Part shown: one piece after another, positions 51,470-60,419 of the stretch | Layout: every line of letters starts with the position of its first letter | Position numbering within the stretch: the first letter of the stretch is position 1 | DNA from: Bacteroidota bacterium | GTDB lineage: Bacteria; Bacteroidota; Bacteroidia; J057; JADKCL01 | DNA: 64,000 bases | Reading direction: 5' to 3' | NCBI GenBank assembly: GCA_016718825.1 | Contig: JADKCL010000034.1 | Span: 1 to 64,000 of the forward strand | Notes under the pieces: generated by a model | What the model was told of the DNA's origin: nothing | What the model saw: the letters and a program-made list of their open reading frames with translations, nothing else | The model's database searches: none | Program-made: the position numbers and the translations under genes

Positions 51470-51507
51470 CAAAGATATTTCGAAATTAGTTTTCTATACA
51501 ACTAATT
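51470..51507 (-). promoter_or_regulatory. Promoter and MarR-type operator of the OYE gene
   Basis: AATTAGTT (51484-51491) and AACTAATT (51500-51507) form a perfect 8-base inverted repeat with an 8-base spacer. On the minus strand TTG (51501-51499), 21-base spacer and TATCTTTG (51477-51470) make a full promoter; the operator covers its -33 region. The ATG is at 51452. Confidence 0.8.
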
Positions 51508-51530
51508 AACGAAAAAAAAGCGAAAGGGTT

Positions 51531-51986
51531 TTATTCGCCTTCGCGCATCTTGTCGAGCAATGCATTCAAGTGGAAAGCCTCTGAAACCGTGAGCCCGATG
51601 GCCCCTTTGGGGTTCATGTCGTGGGAAGAGGCAATCGAATCGAGCAAATCCAGTGCAGTCTGCGTCAATTGGATTTCATATTCCCGGCGGTCGGTTTCGG
51701 AACGGTTGATCAAAACAAGCCCTTTTGCTTTCAATTTGGACAAAATGCGCGTCAGGTTACTGCTGCGGTCGATCATCCGGTGGAGAATGTCCTTTTGCGC
51801 CACAGGATTTGGATGTTGGCCTTTGAGGATGCGCAAGACATTGAACTGTTCATGGGAAAGGCCAAATTGCTTCAAACTGCAAGAAACCTTGGAATGCAAC
51901 CAACTCGCCGTGAACAGCACGTTGAGCATTGCCTTCAATTCTTCGCTTTGAAAGCCCTTCGACTTCAATTCATCTTCGAGACGCAT
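51531..51986 (-). CDS. MarR-family transcriptional regulator
   Basis: 151 residues from the ATG at 51986. The winged helix has LSHEQFNVLRILKGQHPNPV, a recognition helix region MIDRSSNLTRILSKLKAKG, and the wing LVLINRSETDRREYEIQLTQ with the family's DRR motif. It should bind the palindrome at 51484-51507 and repress the OYE/DoxX genes until an electrophile or oxidant is present. Two cysteines (one in SWLHSKVSCSLKQFG) could act as redox sensors, which is inference. It is 78 bases upstream of the OYE gene on the same strand. Confidence 0.88.
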   Translation of the reverse strand: MRLEDELKSKGFQSEELKAMLNVLFTASWLHSKVSCSLKQFGLSHEQFNVLRILKGQHPNPVAQKDILHRMIDRSSNLTRILSKLKAKGLVLINRSETDRREYEIQLTQTALDLLDSIASSHDMNPKGAIGLTVSEAFHLNALLDKMREGE

Positions 51987-52090
51987 GATTCATCCAACAA
52001 AATATAGATGTCGTGAAAACTATTAACCTTTCAAACCAAAGGCAAAGATAAGGCGTAGCCGGTAAGTATCAGCGTGATCCTCCAGCAGTT

Positions 52091-52774
52091 TCAAACCCAG
52101 ACATAGTTGAAGCGTCCGTCATCGATTTTGAACAGCAGACGGTGGGCCGTCCCTTCTTCGTCCGTGAAGACCTTGCCGTCCGGAAAAACCAAAAAATTCC
52201 ATTTGCGGGGGCTGTGGAGCATCTGCGAAAGGAAATTGGCCAATTCGGGTTTGAGATCGGTGTCGCCCTCCGGCTTGGAAACCATCGTCTGCCGCGGCAA
52301 ACGGTTGCTTCTTCTGCCCCAAATCGCCAAAATCAGCGTGTCAAAGTACCAACTGTTGGTCAGGCCAATGGCATCCTTCATCAGGCTGTCGACAAAGGCA
52401 AAAACCGGCGAACGGAAGGTGGTGTTGAGGTCCAATTGGAAGCGAATCAGGCGTTGCTCAGCCCAGAGGGCTTGTTCGCCGATCAGTCCATTCATGCTAC
52501 TTCCGCCCAAGCGCATTTCGTAAACCAAGGGACGCTCGATGACTTCCTCGGCGTAGTTGATGTCATGCAACAGCAACTGCTGCGGCATTTTTTCCATGAG
52601 ACGGTCAAAAAAACCATTCTCCGGCCAATAGCTCGCGGCACCGATCGCCATGGGGGGCAAGCCTCCCCCGCCGATGCGCACCAAGGTGCCGTCACGGTAA
52701 ATTTTCAGCTGAATGGTCTCCTGACCACCCAACCGCATGTTAAACGCGATAAATCCGACTTCTGATTTGCGCAT
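52091..52774 (-). CDS. Protein of unknown function
   Basis: 227 residues from the ATG at 52774. No signal peptide or TM. The N-terminus (VGFIAFNMRLGGQETIQLKI) is strand-rich, with later hydrophobic helices DTLILAIWGRRSNRL. A promoter-like TTG-N20-TAACTTGG (52808-52778) is placed so that the -7 box ends three bases before the start, suggesting a leaderless mRNA. I do not recognise the family. Confidence 0.65.
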   Translation of the reverse strand: MRKSEVGFIAFNMRLGGQETIQLKIYRDGTLVRIGGGGLPPMAIGAASYWPENGFFDRLMEKMPQQLLLHDINYAEEVIERPLVYEMRLGGSSMNGLIGEQALWAEQRLIRFQLDLNTTFRSPVFAFVDSLMKDAIGLTNSWYFDTLILAIWGRRSNRLPRQTMVSKPEGDTDLKPELANFLSQMLHSPRKWNFLVFPDGKVFTDEEGTAHRLLFKIDDGRFNYVWV

Positions 52775-52808
52775 GATCCAAGTTAGTTTTTAAGGGCCGA
52801 ATTGCCAA

Positions 52809-53759
52809 CTACAACTCCTGCAAAAGTGTCAGTAGCCTGTCTGGGTAATCGGTGATAATGCCGTGAACGCCAAGCCTCACCATCGCGCGCATGTCCGCTT
52901 CTTCATTCACCGTCCAAGGCACAACCTTCATGTTTTTTTCAGCTGCGAATGTGAGCATGCCTTCATCCACCAATTCCCAATAAGGACTCAGCACCTCCGG
53001 ATAAAAGCCCAATTCGCTGATTTTTGCTTGATAATCTTCCTTTTCGTCGATGAGCAAGCCCAACGCGATCGTTTTGTCTTGGCGACGCGCCTCGCGCAGC
53101 CCCTCGGGATCAAAGCATTGCAAGGTGCACCGCTCGGCGACGCCTTTGTTTTGAATCACGGCCATCACCAATTCAACAAACTCAGGAATTCCCGGATGCC
53201 AAACACCAACGCCGTTGGGTTCGATTTTGAGTTCTATGTTGTAGTGGGGGATGCGTTCCGGCTGCTCGTAGTCATCGTAGGCAATTTTGCTTTCAATGGC
53301 GTCAAAGACATCGGAGAGCAAGGGTTTGGTGACCTTGAGCTTTTGTTGACCGGGAAATCGTGGATGCGGTTTGGTGCCACAGTCCCAATTTTTGACCTCC
53401 TCATAATTCATCTGGAAAATATTGGTTGGCACCGACTCTGACTCCGCCATCGGACCACCATTCAAATTCTGGCAAAAATCACCTTCAAACCAAGCCTCAT
53501 GCGAGACGAGCACCTGTCGGTCTTTGGTGATGACGACATCCATCTCCAGGGTGGTCACGCCGAGGTCCCAGGCCTTTTCAAAAGCAGGAATCGAATTTTC
53601 AGGCATCAATCCGCGGCAGCCACGGTGGCCTTGGACGTCGAGGTCGATCACGCCGTAGTTGCAGGAAACCATTGTAGAAGCAAGCGTAAATAGGAGAACC
53701 GTCAGCCTACCGGTTGGCAGCATTCGGCGAAAGGTGGAGAACAAAGGCAGGGAAATCAT
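52809..53759 (-). CDS. Glycerophosphodiester phosphodiesterase, lipoprotein
   Basis: 316 residues. Hydrophobic N-terminus with a lipobox TMVSC (Cys33) indicates a lipid anchor. The GDPD signature is QGHRGCRGLMPENSIPAFEKA, with the catalytic His in HRG and metal-binding EMDVVITKDRQVLVSHEAWF (E-x-D, H). The barrel end reads VVPWTVNEEADMRAMVRLGV plus HGIITDYPDRL. It hydrolyses glycerophosphodiesters to glycerol 3-phosphate and an alcohol outside the cytoplasm. Confidence 0.9.
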   Translation of the reverse strand: MISLPLFSTFRRMLPTGRLTVLLFTLASTMVSCNYGVIDLDVQGHRGCRGLMPENSIPAFEKAWDLGVTTLEMDVVITKDRQVLVSHEAWFEGDFCQNLNGGPMAESESVPTNIFQMNYEEVKNWDCGTKPHPRFPGQQKLKVTKPLLSDVFDAIESKIAYDDYEQPERIPHYNIELKIEPNGVGVWHPGIPEFVELVMAVIQNKGVAERCTLQCFDPEGLREARRQDKTIALGLLIDEKEDYQAKISELGFYPEVLSPYWELVDEGMLTFAAEKNMKVVPWTVNEEADMRAMVRLGVHGIITDYPDRLLTLLQEL

Positions 53760-53867
53760 GGGTCAAATTGGATGCGGGTATTGGCAAATGCTTTGCATGG
53801 AAGCATTTACGGGGCGATGGCAAAATGGTTGAAGCCATTCAACCACAAAAAATCCATTCGAAGGTCA

Positions 53868-54071
53868 TCAATCATCTTCGGGCAGAATTTCAAACACGCG
53901 ACCGACTTGACCGTCATCGAGTTTGACTTTGATGCCCCGGGTATGCACCGGCGCACTTGTGAGGATGGCCTTGACGATGCCTTCGGTGAGCTTGCCCGTG
54001 CGTTGGTCCTTTTTCAGGATCACGTTCACGAGCATGCCGATTTTGATGTCTGCGCGTCGGGTGCCGTTCAT
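53868..54071 (-). CDS. YwbE-family protein (DUF2196)
   Basis: 67 residues. The whole protein fits the YwbE family: DIKIGMLVNVILKKDQRTGK and LTEGIVKAILTSAPVHTRGI, ending DGQVGRVFEILPED. A small basic beta-barrel protein without known function. Its start overlaps the stop of the SRPBCC gene by four bases, so it should be co-translated with it. Confidence 0.88.
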   Translation of the reverse strand: MNGTRRADIKIGMLVNVILKKDQRTGKLTEGIVKAILTSAPVHTRGIKVKLDDGQVGRVFEILPEDD

Positions 54072-54472
54072 TTTTTCAAGCCTGCGAAGTAGGCTGTCAT
54101 GGGCTTCACATAATATTCCTGCCAGCCATCGAAGTATTTCTGACCGTCACCGGCGGGAATACTCGTATGGCGGAGGGTGAATTGGCAGCCTTGCGTGCTG
54201 TCACGCAGCAGGATTTCGACTTGGCTGTCGTCGGCATCTTCGGGAAATTCATCGGTGCGCCAGGTGGTCACGATGCGGCTTTCGGGTTCGAGGCCCATGA
54301 TTTCGCCACTGATATAGCCTTCCCAAGCCGTGAAATTGCTGCCTTCCTCGGCTTTGATCGTCGCACGGGCGCCGGTCATGGCGGAATGCTCCTTGCTGCT
54401 CAACCAAGCACGGTACAAAGCAGATGCCGTGACAGGCAACAAGGCAGTGACAAGAATGGATTCGGTCTTCAT
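54068..54472 (-). CDS. SRPBCC/AHSA1-type START-like protein
   Basis: 134 residues. AHSA1-like features are VTASALYRAWLSSKEHSAMT, a Gly-rich loop (AWEGYISGEIMGLEPESRIV) and DGWQEYYVKPMTAYF at the C-terminus. This helix-grip fold binds hydrophobic ligands; no specific ligand is known here. It is followed without gap by ywbE. Confidence 0.82.
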   Translation of the reverse strand: MKTESILVTALLPVTASALYRAWLSSKEHSAMTGARATIKAEEGSNFTAWEGYISGEIMGLEPESRIVTTWRTDEFPEDADDSQVEILLRDSTQGCQFTLRHTSIPAGDGQKYFDGWQEYYVKPMTAYFAGLKK

Positions 54473-54584
54473 AGATTTTTGATTTCTGTTGGTGAAATTA
54501 GCGGTTGTGCGCCGGAAATCTAGACGGATTCATGATTTTTTTGGCGAATGAAACAGTTGGTAACCCACTGAAGTTGCAAGAAAG

Positions 54585-55124
54585 ATGGAAAACACGATCA
54601 CAGAAGCAGCACTTGAACAATTGCGCTACCCCGTCGGGCGGTGGCAACGCCCCGAATCGCTTTCACAAGCATCCTTGGAAGCTGATTTGGCAACATTGGC
54701 GGCATTTCCCAGCATTTTGCGGCCCAAGGTGGAGCAATTGGGTGATGGAATCCTGGACACGCCTTACCGCCCGGGCGGTTGGTCCGTACGACAGGTCATC
54801 CACCATTGTGCCGACAGCCATATCAATTGTTTGGTGCGGTTCAAATTGGCCTTGACCGAAGACAAGCCCACGATCAAGCCCTACGCCGAGGAGCATTGGG
54901 CCGAATTGCCTGATTATCAATTGCCGATTGCGAGTTCGTTGGAGATGCTCACGCTCGTGCACGCCCGCCTCACGCACATCATGACGCACATGAAGCCCGA
55001 AGATTGGCTCCGCGAATACATCCATCCGCAGTACGGGACGACCTTTGCTTTGTATCAGGTGGCGTCGTTGTATGCCTGGCATTGCCGGCACCATTTGGGA
55101 CATGTGGAGTTGGTGGTGAAGTGA
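54585..55124 (+). CDS. YfiT/DinB-family putative metal-dependent hydrolase
   Basis: 179 residues. Typical YfiT motifs are visible: YPVGRW near the N-terminus, YRPGGWSVRQVIHHCADSHI with a metal-binding His, and WHCRHHLGHV at the C-terminus with two more His. YfiT relatives bind Ni/Zn, and in bacilli one (BstA) transfers bacillithiol. Bacteroidota homologues may have a thiol-transfer or hydrolase role. It is alone, divergent from the SRPBCC gene. Confidence 0.88.
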   Translation: MENTITEAALEQLRYPVGRWQRPESLSQASLEADLATLAAFPSILRPKVEQLGDGILDTPYRPGGWSVRQVIHHCADSHINCLVRFKLALTEDKPTIKPYAEEHWAELPDYQLPIASSLEMLTLVHARLTHIMTHMKPEDWLREYIHPQYGTTFALYQVASLYAWHCRHHLGHVELVVK

Positions 55125-55205
55125 GCAGATTTCTGCATAAACGGAAACCAACAATGTGTTCGGCTCCCTCCTTCTGCTAATTTTGCCTTGAGTTAATTGA
55201 TCCAA

Positions 55206-55928
55206 ATGACGCAGACGGAAGCGCGAGAAATCCTGGAGGCCTTGGCGGATGGTTGTTCGCCATTTTCGGGGGAGGTATTGCCCGAGGATCACATTTTGAT
55301 GGAGGAACCGGTGATCGAGGCGCTGTTGATCGCACTCGAGGCCCTTCGGGGCAAGTCGCCCAAGGTCATGCTGGACATCGCCGAGGAAGACATTCAAACT
55401 GCTGTCGCCGCCTTCGAATTGGCCGACATCAATCCGACGGCCAATCGGTTGGCTACATTTCTCTCCGGCACGCGTGCCTTCAAAAATCCGGAATTGATCC
55501 GCCATCCGCTGTATGGCAAATACGGGCGACTGCATTCCAAAGGCGCACTCACGGACCACATGGAGGTCTGGATCGAAAAAAACCTGAAACCCTTGCTTCC
55601 GCCAAGAGCAGAAACGGAGCCCCACCCCTATTTCAACGAACCGCATTTCAACAAACTCTCCGAAAAAGCCATTCAACAGCTCAAGGAAAAGGTGACTGCC
55701 CTTCCCATTGTGCGCGTGGAGGGCCTGAGCGAAAGCCTGATGGAACGCCGAAAGGTCTCTCCACGGTCACATGAACCTTGGCCGGAAGCGGAAATTCGGC
55801 TACTGAACATCGCTTTGGACTTCACGAATGACTTGGAATTTCTGGCGACTTGCTTCGGCCGATCTACGACTGCGATTGTGGCCCAAGGCAACAAAATTTT
55901 AGAGACAAAGTCATTCCTCAAGGAATAA
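55206..55928 (+). CDS. Protein of unknown function with helicase-associated-like N-terminus
   Basis: 240 residues from the ATG at 55206; a TTG at 55197 is less likely. The first 50 residues (AREILEALADGCSPFSGEVL, PEDHILMEEPVIEALLIALE) match a short motif seen before the catalytic part of various bacterial proteins, with the pattern ILxALAxGxxPxTGEVLPxD. The C-terminal part (EAEIRLLNIALDFTNDLEFL, ATCFGRSTTAIVAQGNKIL) resembles a small helix-turn-helix fold. No catalytic motif. A TAATTTTG box lies about 20 bases upstream. The function is unknown. Confidence 0.6.
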   Translation: MTQTEAREILEALADGCSPFSGEVLPEDHILMEEPVIEALLIALEALRGKSPKVMLDIAEEDIQTAVAAFELADINPTANRLATFLSGTRAFKNPELIRHPLYGKYGRLHSKGALTDHMEVWIEKNLKPLLPPRAETEPHPYFNEPHFNKLSEKAIQQLKEKVTALPIVRVEGLSESLMERRKVSPRSHEPWPEAEIRLLNIALDFTNDLEFLATCFGRSTTAIVAQGNKILETKSFLKE

Positions 55929-56054
55929 GGTTTCGGGCCGGGCAGGATCGCTTCGATGTACATTTCCGCTCCGCAGCTGCAAATGTTGATGCTGTTTTGC
56001 CCTGAAATGGAGAATATTCCCCAACTTCCGAATCATCTTTTATAAAACACGACG

Positions 56055-56420
56055 ATGAAACTTCATGTAGTTGCGCTTTGGATCTTGGGAATTATGTTTT
56101 TGGTCGCAGGAATCGGGCATTTTGTGGCTGTGGCGCAATTTGCCAAGATGATCCCAAACGATTGGCCCTTGAAACACGAGGCGGTAATCGTCACCGGATT
56201 GGTGGAATTGGCCCTGGCAGCGGGCCTGATTTGGCCGCAAACCCGCAAATTGGCTGGTGTAGGAATCTTCCTGCTGTTGCTGCTGTACACGCCCATCCAT
56301 ATTTATGACCTGATGCGCTATTCGCCAGTGATCGGCTCCAAAACGGTGGCTATCATTCGCTTGCCGATTCAGGCCGTGTTGCTCTACCTCGCATCGCTGA
56401 TTGCTTGGCCGCGCCGATAA
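56055..56420 (+). CDS. DoxX-like membrane protein
   Basis: 121 residues with four hydrophobic helices (VALWILGIMFLVAGIGHFV, IVTGLVELALAAGLIWP, VGIFLLLLLYTPIHIYDLM and QAVLLYLASLIAW). The GIGHF near the N-terminus and VTGLVELALAAGL in the second helix are typical of DoxX-like proteins. No operon partner. Confidence 0.75.
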   Translation: MKLHVVALWILGIMFLVAGIGHFVAVAQFAKMIPNDWPLKHEAVIVTGLVELALAAGLIWPQTRKLAGVGIFLLLLLYTPIHIYDLMRYSPVIGSKTVAIIRLPIQAVLLYLASLIAWPRR

Positions 56421-56618
56421 TACCATCATTCCATTCGAGCACAAAAAATGGCAGTTCGAGTTTAAATTTCGATTCTTACACGCTTAAAAATTTGTGCATT
56501 CCATGAATTTTCCTTATTCATTGTAGTTGCAAAGCGAAATGGTGCCCCGGACAGACGTCCCGGGTTTGAAAAAAGTCTGCGTTTATTTGGTAGATAGGTT
56601 GGTCCAATGAATCAAGGT

Positions 56619-57059
56619 ATGAAAACGAAGTCCCTCGGTCTTCTCGTTGCGCTGCTGTGCTTTTGCGGCATTGCCCAGGCGCAAAGTGCGGCCGCACTTG
56701 CAAAGCTGAATTCCCGTTACAATTTCGAGCAACTCGCCGAAATGCAGCAAAACACGCGTTACAAGTACGAAGGCTTGCTGCTGTTCTATTCCGCATCATT
56801 CCTCGTACTGGAAAATGGCCAAGCGCGCTCGGCTACGGAGCTGGAAATCGCCGCCTTGGACATCGACCAATACAATGGTCTGCGGAATCAAAAAACCTCC
56901 GTTTCTGTCCACGATGCCTCCATTGGCAAGGACTTGCAGTTGCTGAGCCGTGACGAATTTGAAAAGGTTGTGCTGGCACATTTGAGTGAGTCCGATGCCG
57001 CAGCCTATCTCGCCTACAAAGCTGCCGCGCTTTCCACCCAAGGCAAAACCAACGAATAA
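56619..57059 (+). CDS. Small secreted protein, unknown function
   Basis: 146 residues from the ATG at 56619 (MKTKSLGLLVALLCFCGIAQ, signal peptide with AQA cleavage). An ATG at 56607 adds four residues. The mature part is mostly helical (LAKLNSRYNFEQLAEMQQNT) with a beta segment and ends in NE. Thirteen bases before a T9SS protein gene, so probably one transcript. No domain recognised. Confidence 0.65.
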   Translation: MKTKSLGLLVALLCFCGIAQAQSAAALAKLNSRYNFEQLAEMQQNTRYKYEGLLLFYSASFLVLENGQARSATELEIAALDIDQYNGLRNQKTSVSVHDASIGKDLQLLSRDEFEKVVLAHLSESDAAAYLAYKAAALSTQGKTNE

Positions 57060-57071
57060 GGAGGCCGAATT

Positions 57072-58580
57072 ATGAAAAGAAGTATCCTCAATTTCGCACT
57101 GTCAAGCTTGCTTTTCCTCGCTGCCACCGTGCAGGCGCAAACCTATACGCACCCCACAACGGGCGTACAGAGCACCTACAATGGTGCCTGTTTGGTATCG
57201 ACTTGCTCGGGAACCTACTACGACAACGGCGGTGCCGGTGGCAACTACGCCGCCAACGTCAACAATATCTACCGCACGTTTTGCCCCAACACAGCCGGCA
57301 GGTGCTTGCGTGCAACGTTCACGAGCTTCTCGATGAACGACACGTATTTCCTCTGTTTTGGCCCCAACAGCTGCTGCGATTACCTTCAAGTACTCAATGG
57401 TCCGGCCCAAAACAGCCCTGCCCTGTACAACAACTGCACCGCAAGCCCCGGCACGATCACATCGACCGATCCCAGCGGATGTTTGACATTCCGCTTTGTT
57501 TCCGATGGGTCGGTGCAATTGGCAGGTTGGGCAGCAACGCTTTCCTGTGTCGTCTGCGGTGGTGGCCCTCCCGGAAACAACAATTCGGATTGCGCCTTTG
57601 CGACACCCGTTTGCAACAACCTCGTCATCAACGACGCATCATCCGGGCCAGGAATTGTGGCCGAAGGCTGCTCGGGATGCAATACCAGCGAAGTGTACAC
57701 GAATTGGTACCGCATTCAAATCCAAACGAGCGGCACCTTGGCCTTCACCATCGATCCCAACCAGAACTCAGACGACTTTGATCCAGTGGTTTACGGGCCC
57801 AATGTCACTTGCGGCGCGCTTGGCTCACCGATTCGTTGCTCCTATGCCGCCTCCGCTGGCAATGGCAATACCGGGTTGGGAAATGGCGCCGGAGATGCCT
57901 CTGAAGATGTCGCAGGCGATCAATGGGTTTCCACGCTCAATGTCACCGCCGGCCAAATCTATTATGTGCTCATCAACGGATGGTCGGCTTCCTCGGGCAG
58001 CAATGGTTTTGCCTTGAATTGGACCGGAACCGCAAGTTTGAACTGCAGCATCCTCCCTGTCGAATTGCTCGATTTTGCAGGGAACTACGAAAGCGGCATG
58101 GTGGATTTGAATTGGAGCGTCGCGGGCGAATTCGGATTGAAGAACTACGTCCTTGAGCGTAAATCGACGGGGAAGGACTGGATCGACTTGGCGGGTTATG
58201 CTGCCAATGGCAACCAAAGCACCTACCTTTTCACCGATGCCCGCCCGATGCCCGGCCCCAACCAATACCGCCTGCGCATGATCGAGCAAGACGGCAACAT
58301 CCAATACAGCCACGAAGTGGAGGTGATGGTCCCCGAAACCCAGCGGTTCACCGTCTGGCCAAATCCTGCCACTGATGAGCTCAATGTCGAGGTTTACGAC
58401 GAAAATGGCCTCGTTGGGGACCTCGTAGTCGTGGACGAATTGGGACAGGAAGTGATGCGCCGCCATGTACAGTCGGCGAGCAATCTGCCTGTGTATGAGA
58501 AATTGGGTTTGGGCGAATTGCCGGCAGGTATCTATTTCTTGCGCTTTGGCAACCAAGTGAAGAGCTTTATGAAGCAATGA
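57072..58580 (+). CDS. Cysteine-rich CUB-like secreted protein with T9SS sorting domain
   Basis: 502 residues; signal MKRSILNFALSSLLFLAATV with QAQ. Residues 35-160 (GACLVSTCSGTYYDNGGAGG, YLQVLNGPAQNSPALYNNCT) look like a CUB beta-sandwich with paired cysteines. A second beta domain (IQTSGTLAFTIDPNQNSDDF) follows. The C-terminal type A sorting domain runs from FTVWPNPATDELNVEVYD to LGELPAGIYFLRFGNQVKSF. Secreted via T9SS and probably adhesive. Ends before a bidirectional terminator. Confidence 0.82.
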   Translation: MKRSILNFALSSLLFLAATVQAQTYTHPTTGVQSTYNGACLVSTCSGTYYDNGGAGGNYAANVNNIYRTFCPNTAGRCLRATFTSFSMNDTYFLCFGPNSCCDYLQVLNGPAQNSPALYNNCTASPGTITSTDPSGCLTFRFVSDGSVQLAGWAATLSCVVCGGGPPGNNNSDCAFATPVCNNLVINDASSGPGIVAEGCSGCNTSEVYTNWYRIQIQTSGTLAFTIDPNQNSDDFDPVVYGPNVTCGALGSPIRCSYAASAGNGNTGLGNGAGDASEDVAGDQWVSTLNVTAGQIYYVLINGWSASSGSNGFALNWTGTASLNCSILPVELLDFAGNYESGMVDLNWSVAGEFGLKNYVLERKSTGKDWIDLAGYAANGNQSTYLFTDARPMPGPNQYRLRMIEQDGNIQYSHEVEVMVPETQRFTVWPNPATDELNVEVYDENGLVGDLVVVDELGQEVMRRHVQSASNLPVYEKLGLGELPAGIYFLRFGNQVKSFMKQ

Positions 58581-58617
58581 TGAAGCGCAAGCTTCTTCTT
58601 GACACTGTTGGAAATCT

Positions 58618-58655
58618 AAAAAAAGGGCCGTCTACGATTGAGACGGCCCTTTTTC
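58618..58655. terminator. Bidirectional intrinsic terminator
   Basis: AGGGCCGTCT (58624-58633) pairs with AGACGGCCCT (58641-58650), with an A-run before it and TTTTTCC after. It lies between convergent T9SS protein genes. Confidence 0.85.
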
Positions 58656-58673
58656 CTTGTTGTCGTTGACAAC

Positions 58674-58931
58674 CTATTCCTTGATCAACCGTGCTGTCTT
58701 AATGCCCGTTTCAGTACTGATTTGCAGGAAATACAATCCAGCGGATAGATGCTCCACCTCAAAAGAGGTGGTCGTCTCATATTGTACAAGCTCTCCAACC
58801 AGATTGAAGATCGAAATCGAGGAAATGGGTTCTTCAGATTTCACAGCGATCGAGGTCGACGCAGGGTTTGGATAGATGCCAATGCTTGCCCCAGAACCCG
58901 ATTCGTCAATACTCACCACCGTGGCGCTCAA
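58674..58931 (-). pseudogene. T9SS sorting domain detached from its cargo by a frameshift
   Basis: This frame holds SATVVSIDESGSGASIGIYP, NPASTSIAVKSEEPISSISI and LSAGLYFLQISTETGIKTAR: a complete type A sorting domain. It has only a TTG start that overlaps the stop of the propeller gene by four bases. Adding one A after CTCAA at 58928-58932 would give DIYVLKLSATVVS, matching the DIYVxKL strand that ends every propeller repeat. The domain belongs to the gene upstream. Confidence 0.85.
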
Positions 58932-60343
58932 TTGAGCACATAAATATCGGCAGAAACTGAATTGGAATAGAGGTTTGAAACTCCTGTGCCCGGGTCAAAA
59001 TCAACGGTGCCGTAGAAGTGGCCGGTACCGTAAATATTTTGGAGGGCATCGACAGCAATGGAGGTTCCAATATCATCCACGGTGCCACCAAATCCCGTAG
59101 CCCAGGAAAAATTACCGTTGTTGTCCAATTTGGTGATGAAGATATCTTCCAGTCCTCCGGAAGTCATGGTATGGACTGCGCCACTTGGATCAAAATCGGC
59201 GCTCCCGTTAAAATAACCTGTAACAAAAACATTGGCGGTGCCATCCAAGGCGATCGAATTGCCTTGATCATTGCCAGCACCGCCCATGCTCTTGGCCCAG
59301 ATCAAATTGCCGTTTTCGTCCAATTTCGCTACATATATATCTTGCATTCCAGCAGAAGTCAAATTGCTGGTGCCTGCATTCGGATCAAAATCCGATGTGC
59401 CGATGAAATACCCGGTTGCAAAAATATTTCCTGAAGCATCCGTTTTGACACCAAATCCTCTCGAATCAAAGGCATTTCCCAAAACCTTTGCCCAAACAAA
59501 ATTCCCGCCGGCATCCAACTTGGAAACAAATGCATTCCAATCACCCACGGCGGTCAAATAGCTGATGCCTGCCCCTGGATCGAAATCGACATCGCCATAA
59601 AAATAACCTGTCGTAATGACGTTTCCTGATGGGTCCAAAGCGATTGACTTACCAATGTCGGCAAGCGTGCCCCCCATTTTTTTTGCCCAGACAAAATTTC
59701 CTGAGACATCCAGCTTGGAAACGTAAATGCTTTGCGTGCCCGCCGTGAGATTGAAGGTTCCAATTCCAGGATCAAAATCGGTGGTTCCATTGAAGGAACC
59801 CGTAGAATAAACGTTTCCTGCATCGTCAACAGCAACTGAAGTTCCTTCCTCTCCGCCAGTTCCGCCGATGGACGATGCCCAGACCAAATTTCCGGAGCTG
59901 TCAAGTTTGCATACAAAGACATCATTGCCCCCTGCAAAGTTCAGGAAAGTGGTATCCACGCCTGGATCAAAATCGAAGGTTCCAATGTAGGAACCCGTAA
60001 TAAAAATATTGGCAGAATCGTCCAACGCGATCCCAAATGCTTCCTCATATTGCGACCCGCCAATTCCCAACGCCCAAACGAGATTGCCACTGGCATCGAC
60101 TTTGGTGACAAAAACATCCACAAAACCAGCCGAAGTCAATGGGAAGACGCCTACACTTGGATCAAAATCAACCGTTCCTTGAAAAATACCCGTGGTAAAT
60201 ACGTTTCCTTGCGCATCCACAGCGATGGACCTGCCCTCTTCATAACTCGCACTTCCCATGCCATTTGCCCATTCGAAATTTTGAGCAAAATTGAGTTGAG
60301 CAAGTGCCAGCAGCGAAAGAACAAATAGTAATATTTTTTTCAT
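58928..60343 (-). CDS. SBBP-repeat beta-propeller protein, C-terminus frameshifted
   Basis: 471 residues from the ATG at 60343 (MKKILLFVLSLLALAQLNFA, signal peptide). Seven repeats of about 53-60 residues carry x-x-D-F-D-P at the start of each unit (TVDFDPSVG, TFDFDPGVD, TTDFDPGIG, DVDFDPGAG, TSDFDPNAG, SADFDPSGA, TVDFDPGTG), with S-I-A-V/L-D-x-x-G-N-V/I and KLDxSGNxVWA. These are SBBP/beta-propeller repeats. The frame stops at DIYVLN, just before the sorting domain, so the product would lack the T9SS signal and may stay in the periplasm. Sequencing error at the short A-run is the alternative. Confidence 0.85.
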   Translation of the reverse strand: MKKILLFVLSLLALAQLNFAQNFEWANGMGSASYEEGRSIAVDAQGNVFTTGIFQGTVDFDPSVGVFPLTSAGFVDVFVTKVDASGNLVWALGIGGSQYEEAFGIALDDSANIFITGSYIGTFDFDPGVDTTFLNFAGGNDVFVCKLDSSGNLVWASSIGGTGGEEGTSVAVDDAGNVYSTGSFNGTTDFDPGIGTFNLTAGTQSIYVSKLDVSGNFVWAKKMGGTLADIGKSIALDPSGNVITTGYFYGDVDFDPGAGISYLTAVGDWNAFVSKLDAGGNFVWAKVLGNAFDSRGFGVKTDASGNIFATGYFIGTSDFDPNAGTSNLTSAGMQDIYVAKLDENGNLIWAKSMGGAGNDQGNSIALDGTANVFVTGYFNGSADFDPSGAVHTMTSGGLEDIFITKLDNNGNFSWATGFGGTVDDIGTSIAVDALQNIYGTGHFYGTVDFDPGTGVSNLYSNSVSADIYVLN

Positions 60344-60419
60344 AATTCTCCTAATTTGAAGCAAGGTAGAATGATGCAGCCGCTGGGTCGTGCTTCTGTT
60401 CAGCAACAGCCGATATTCT

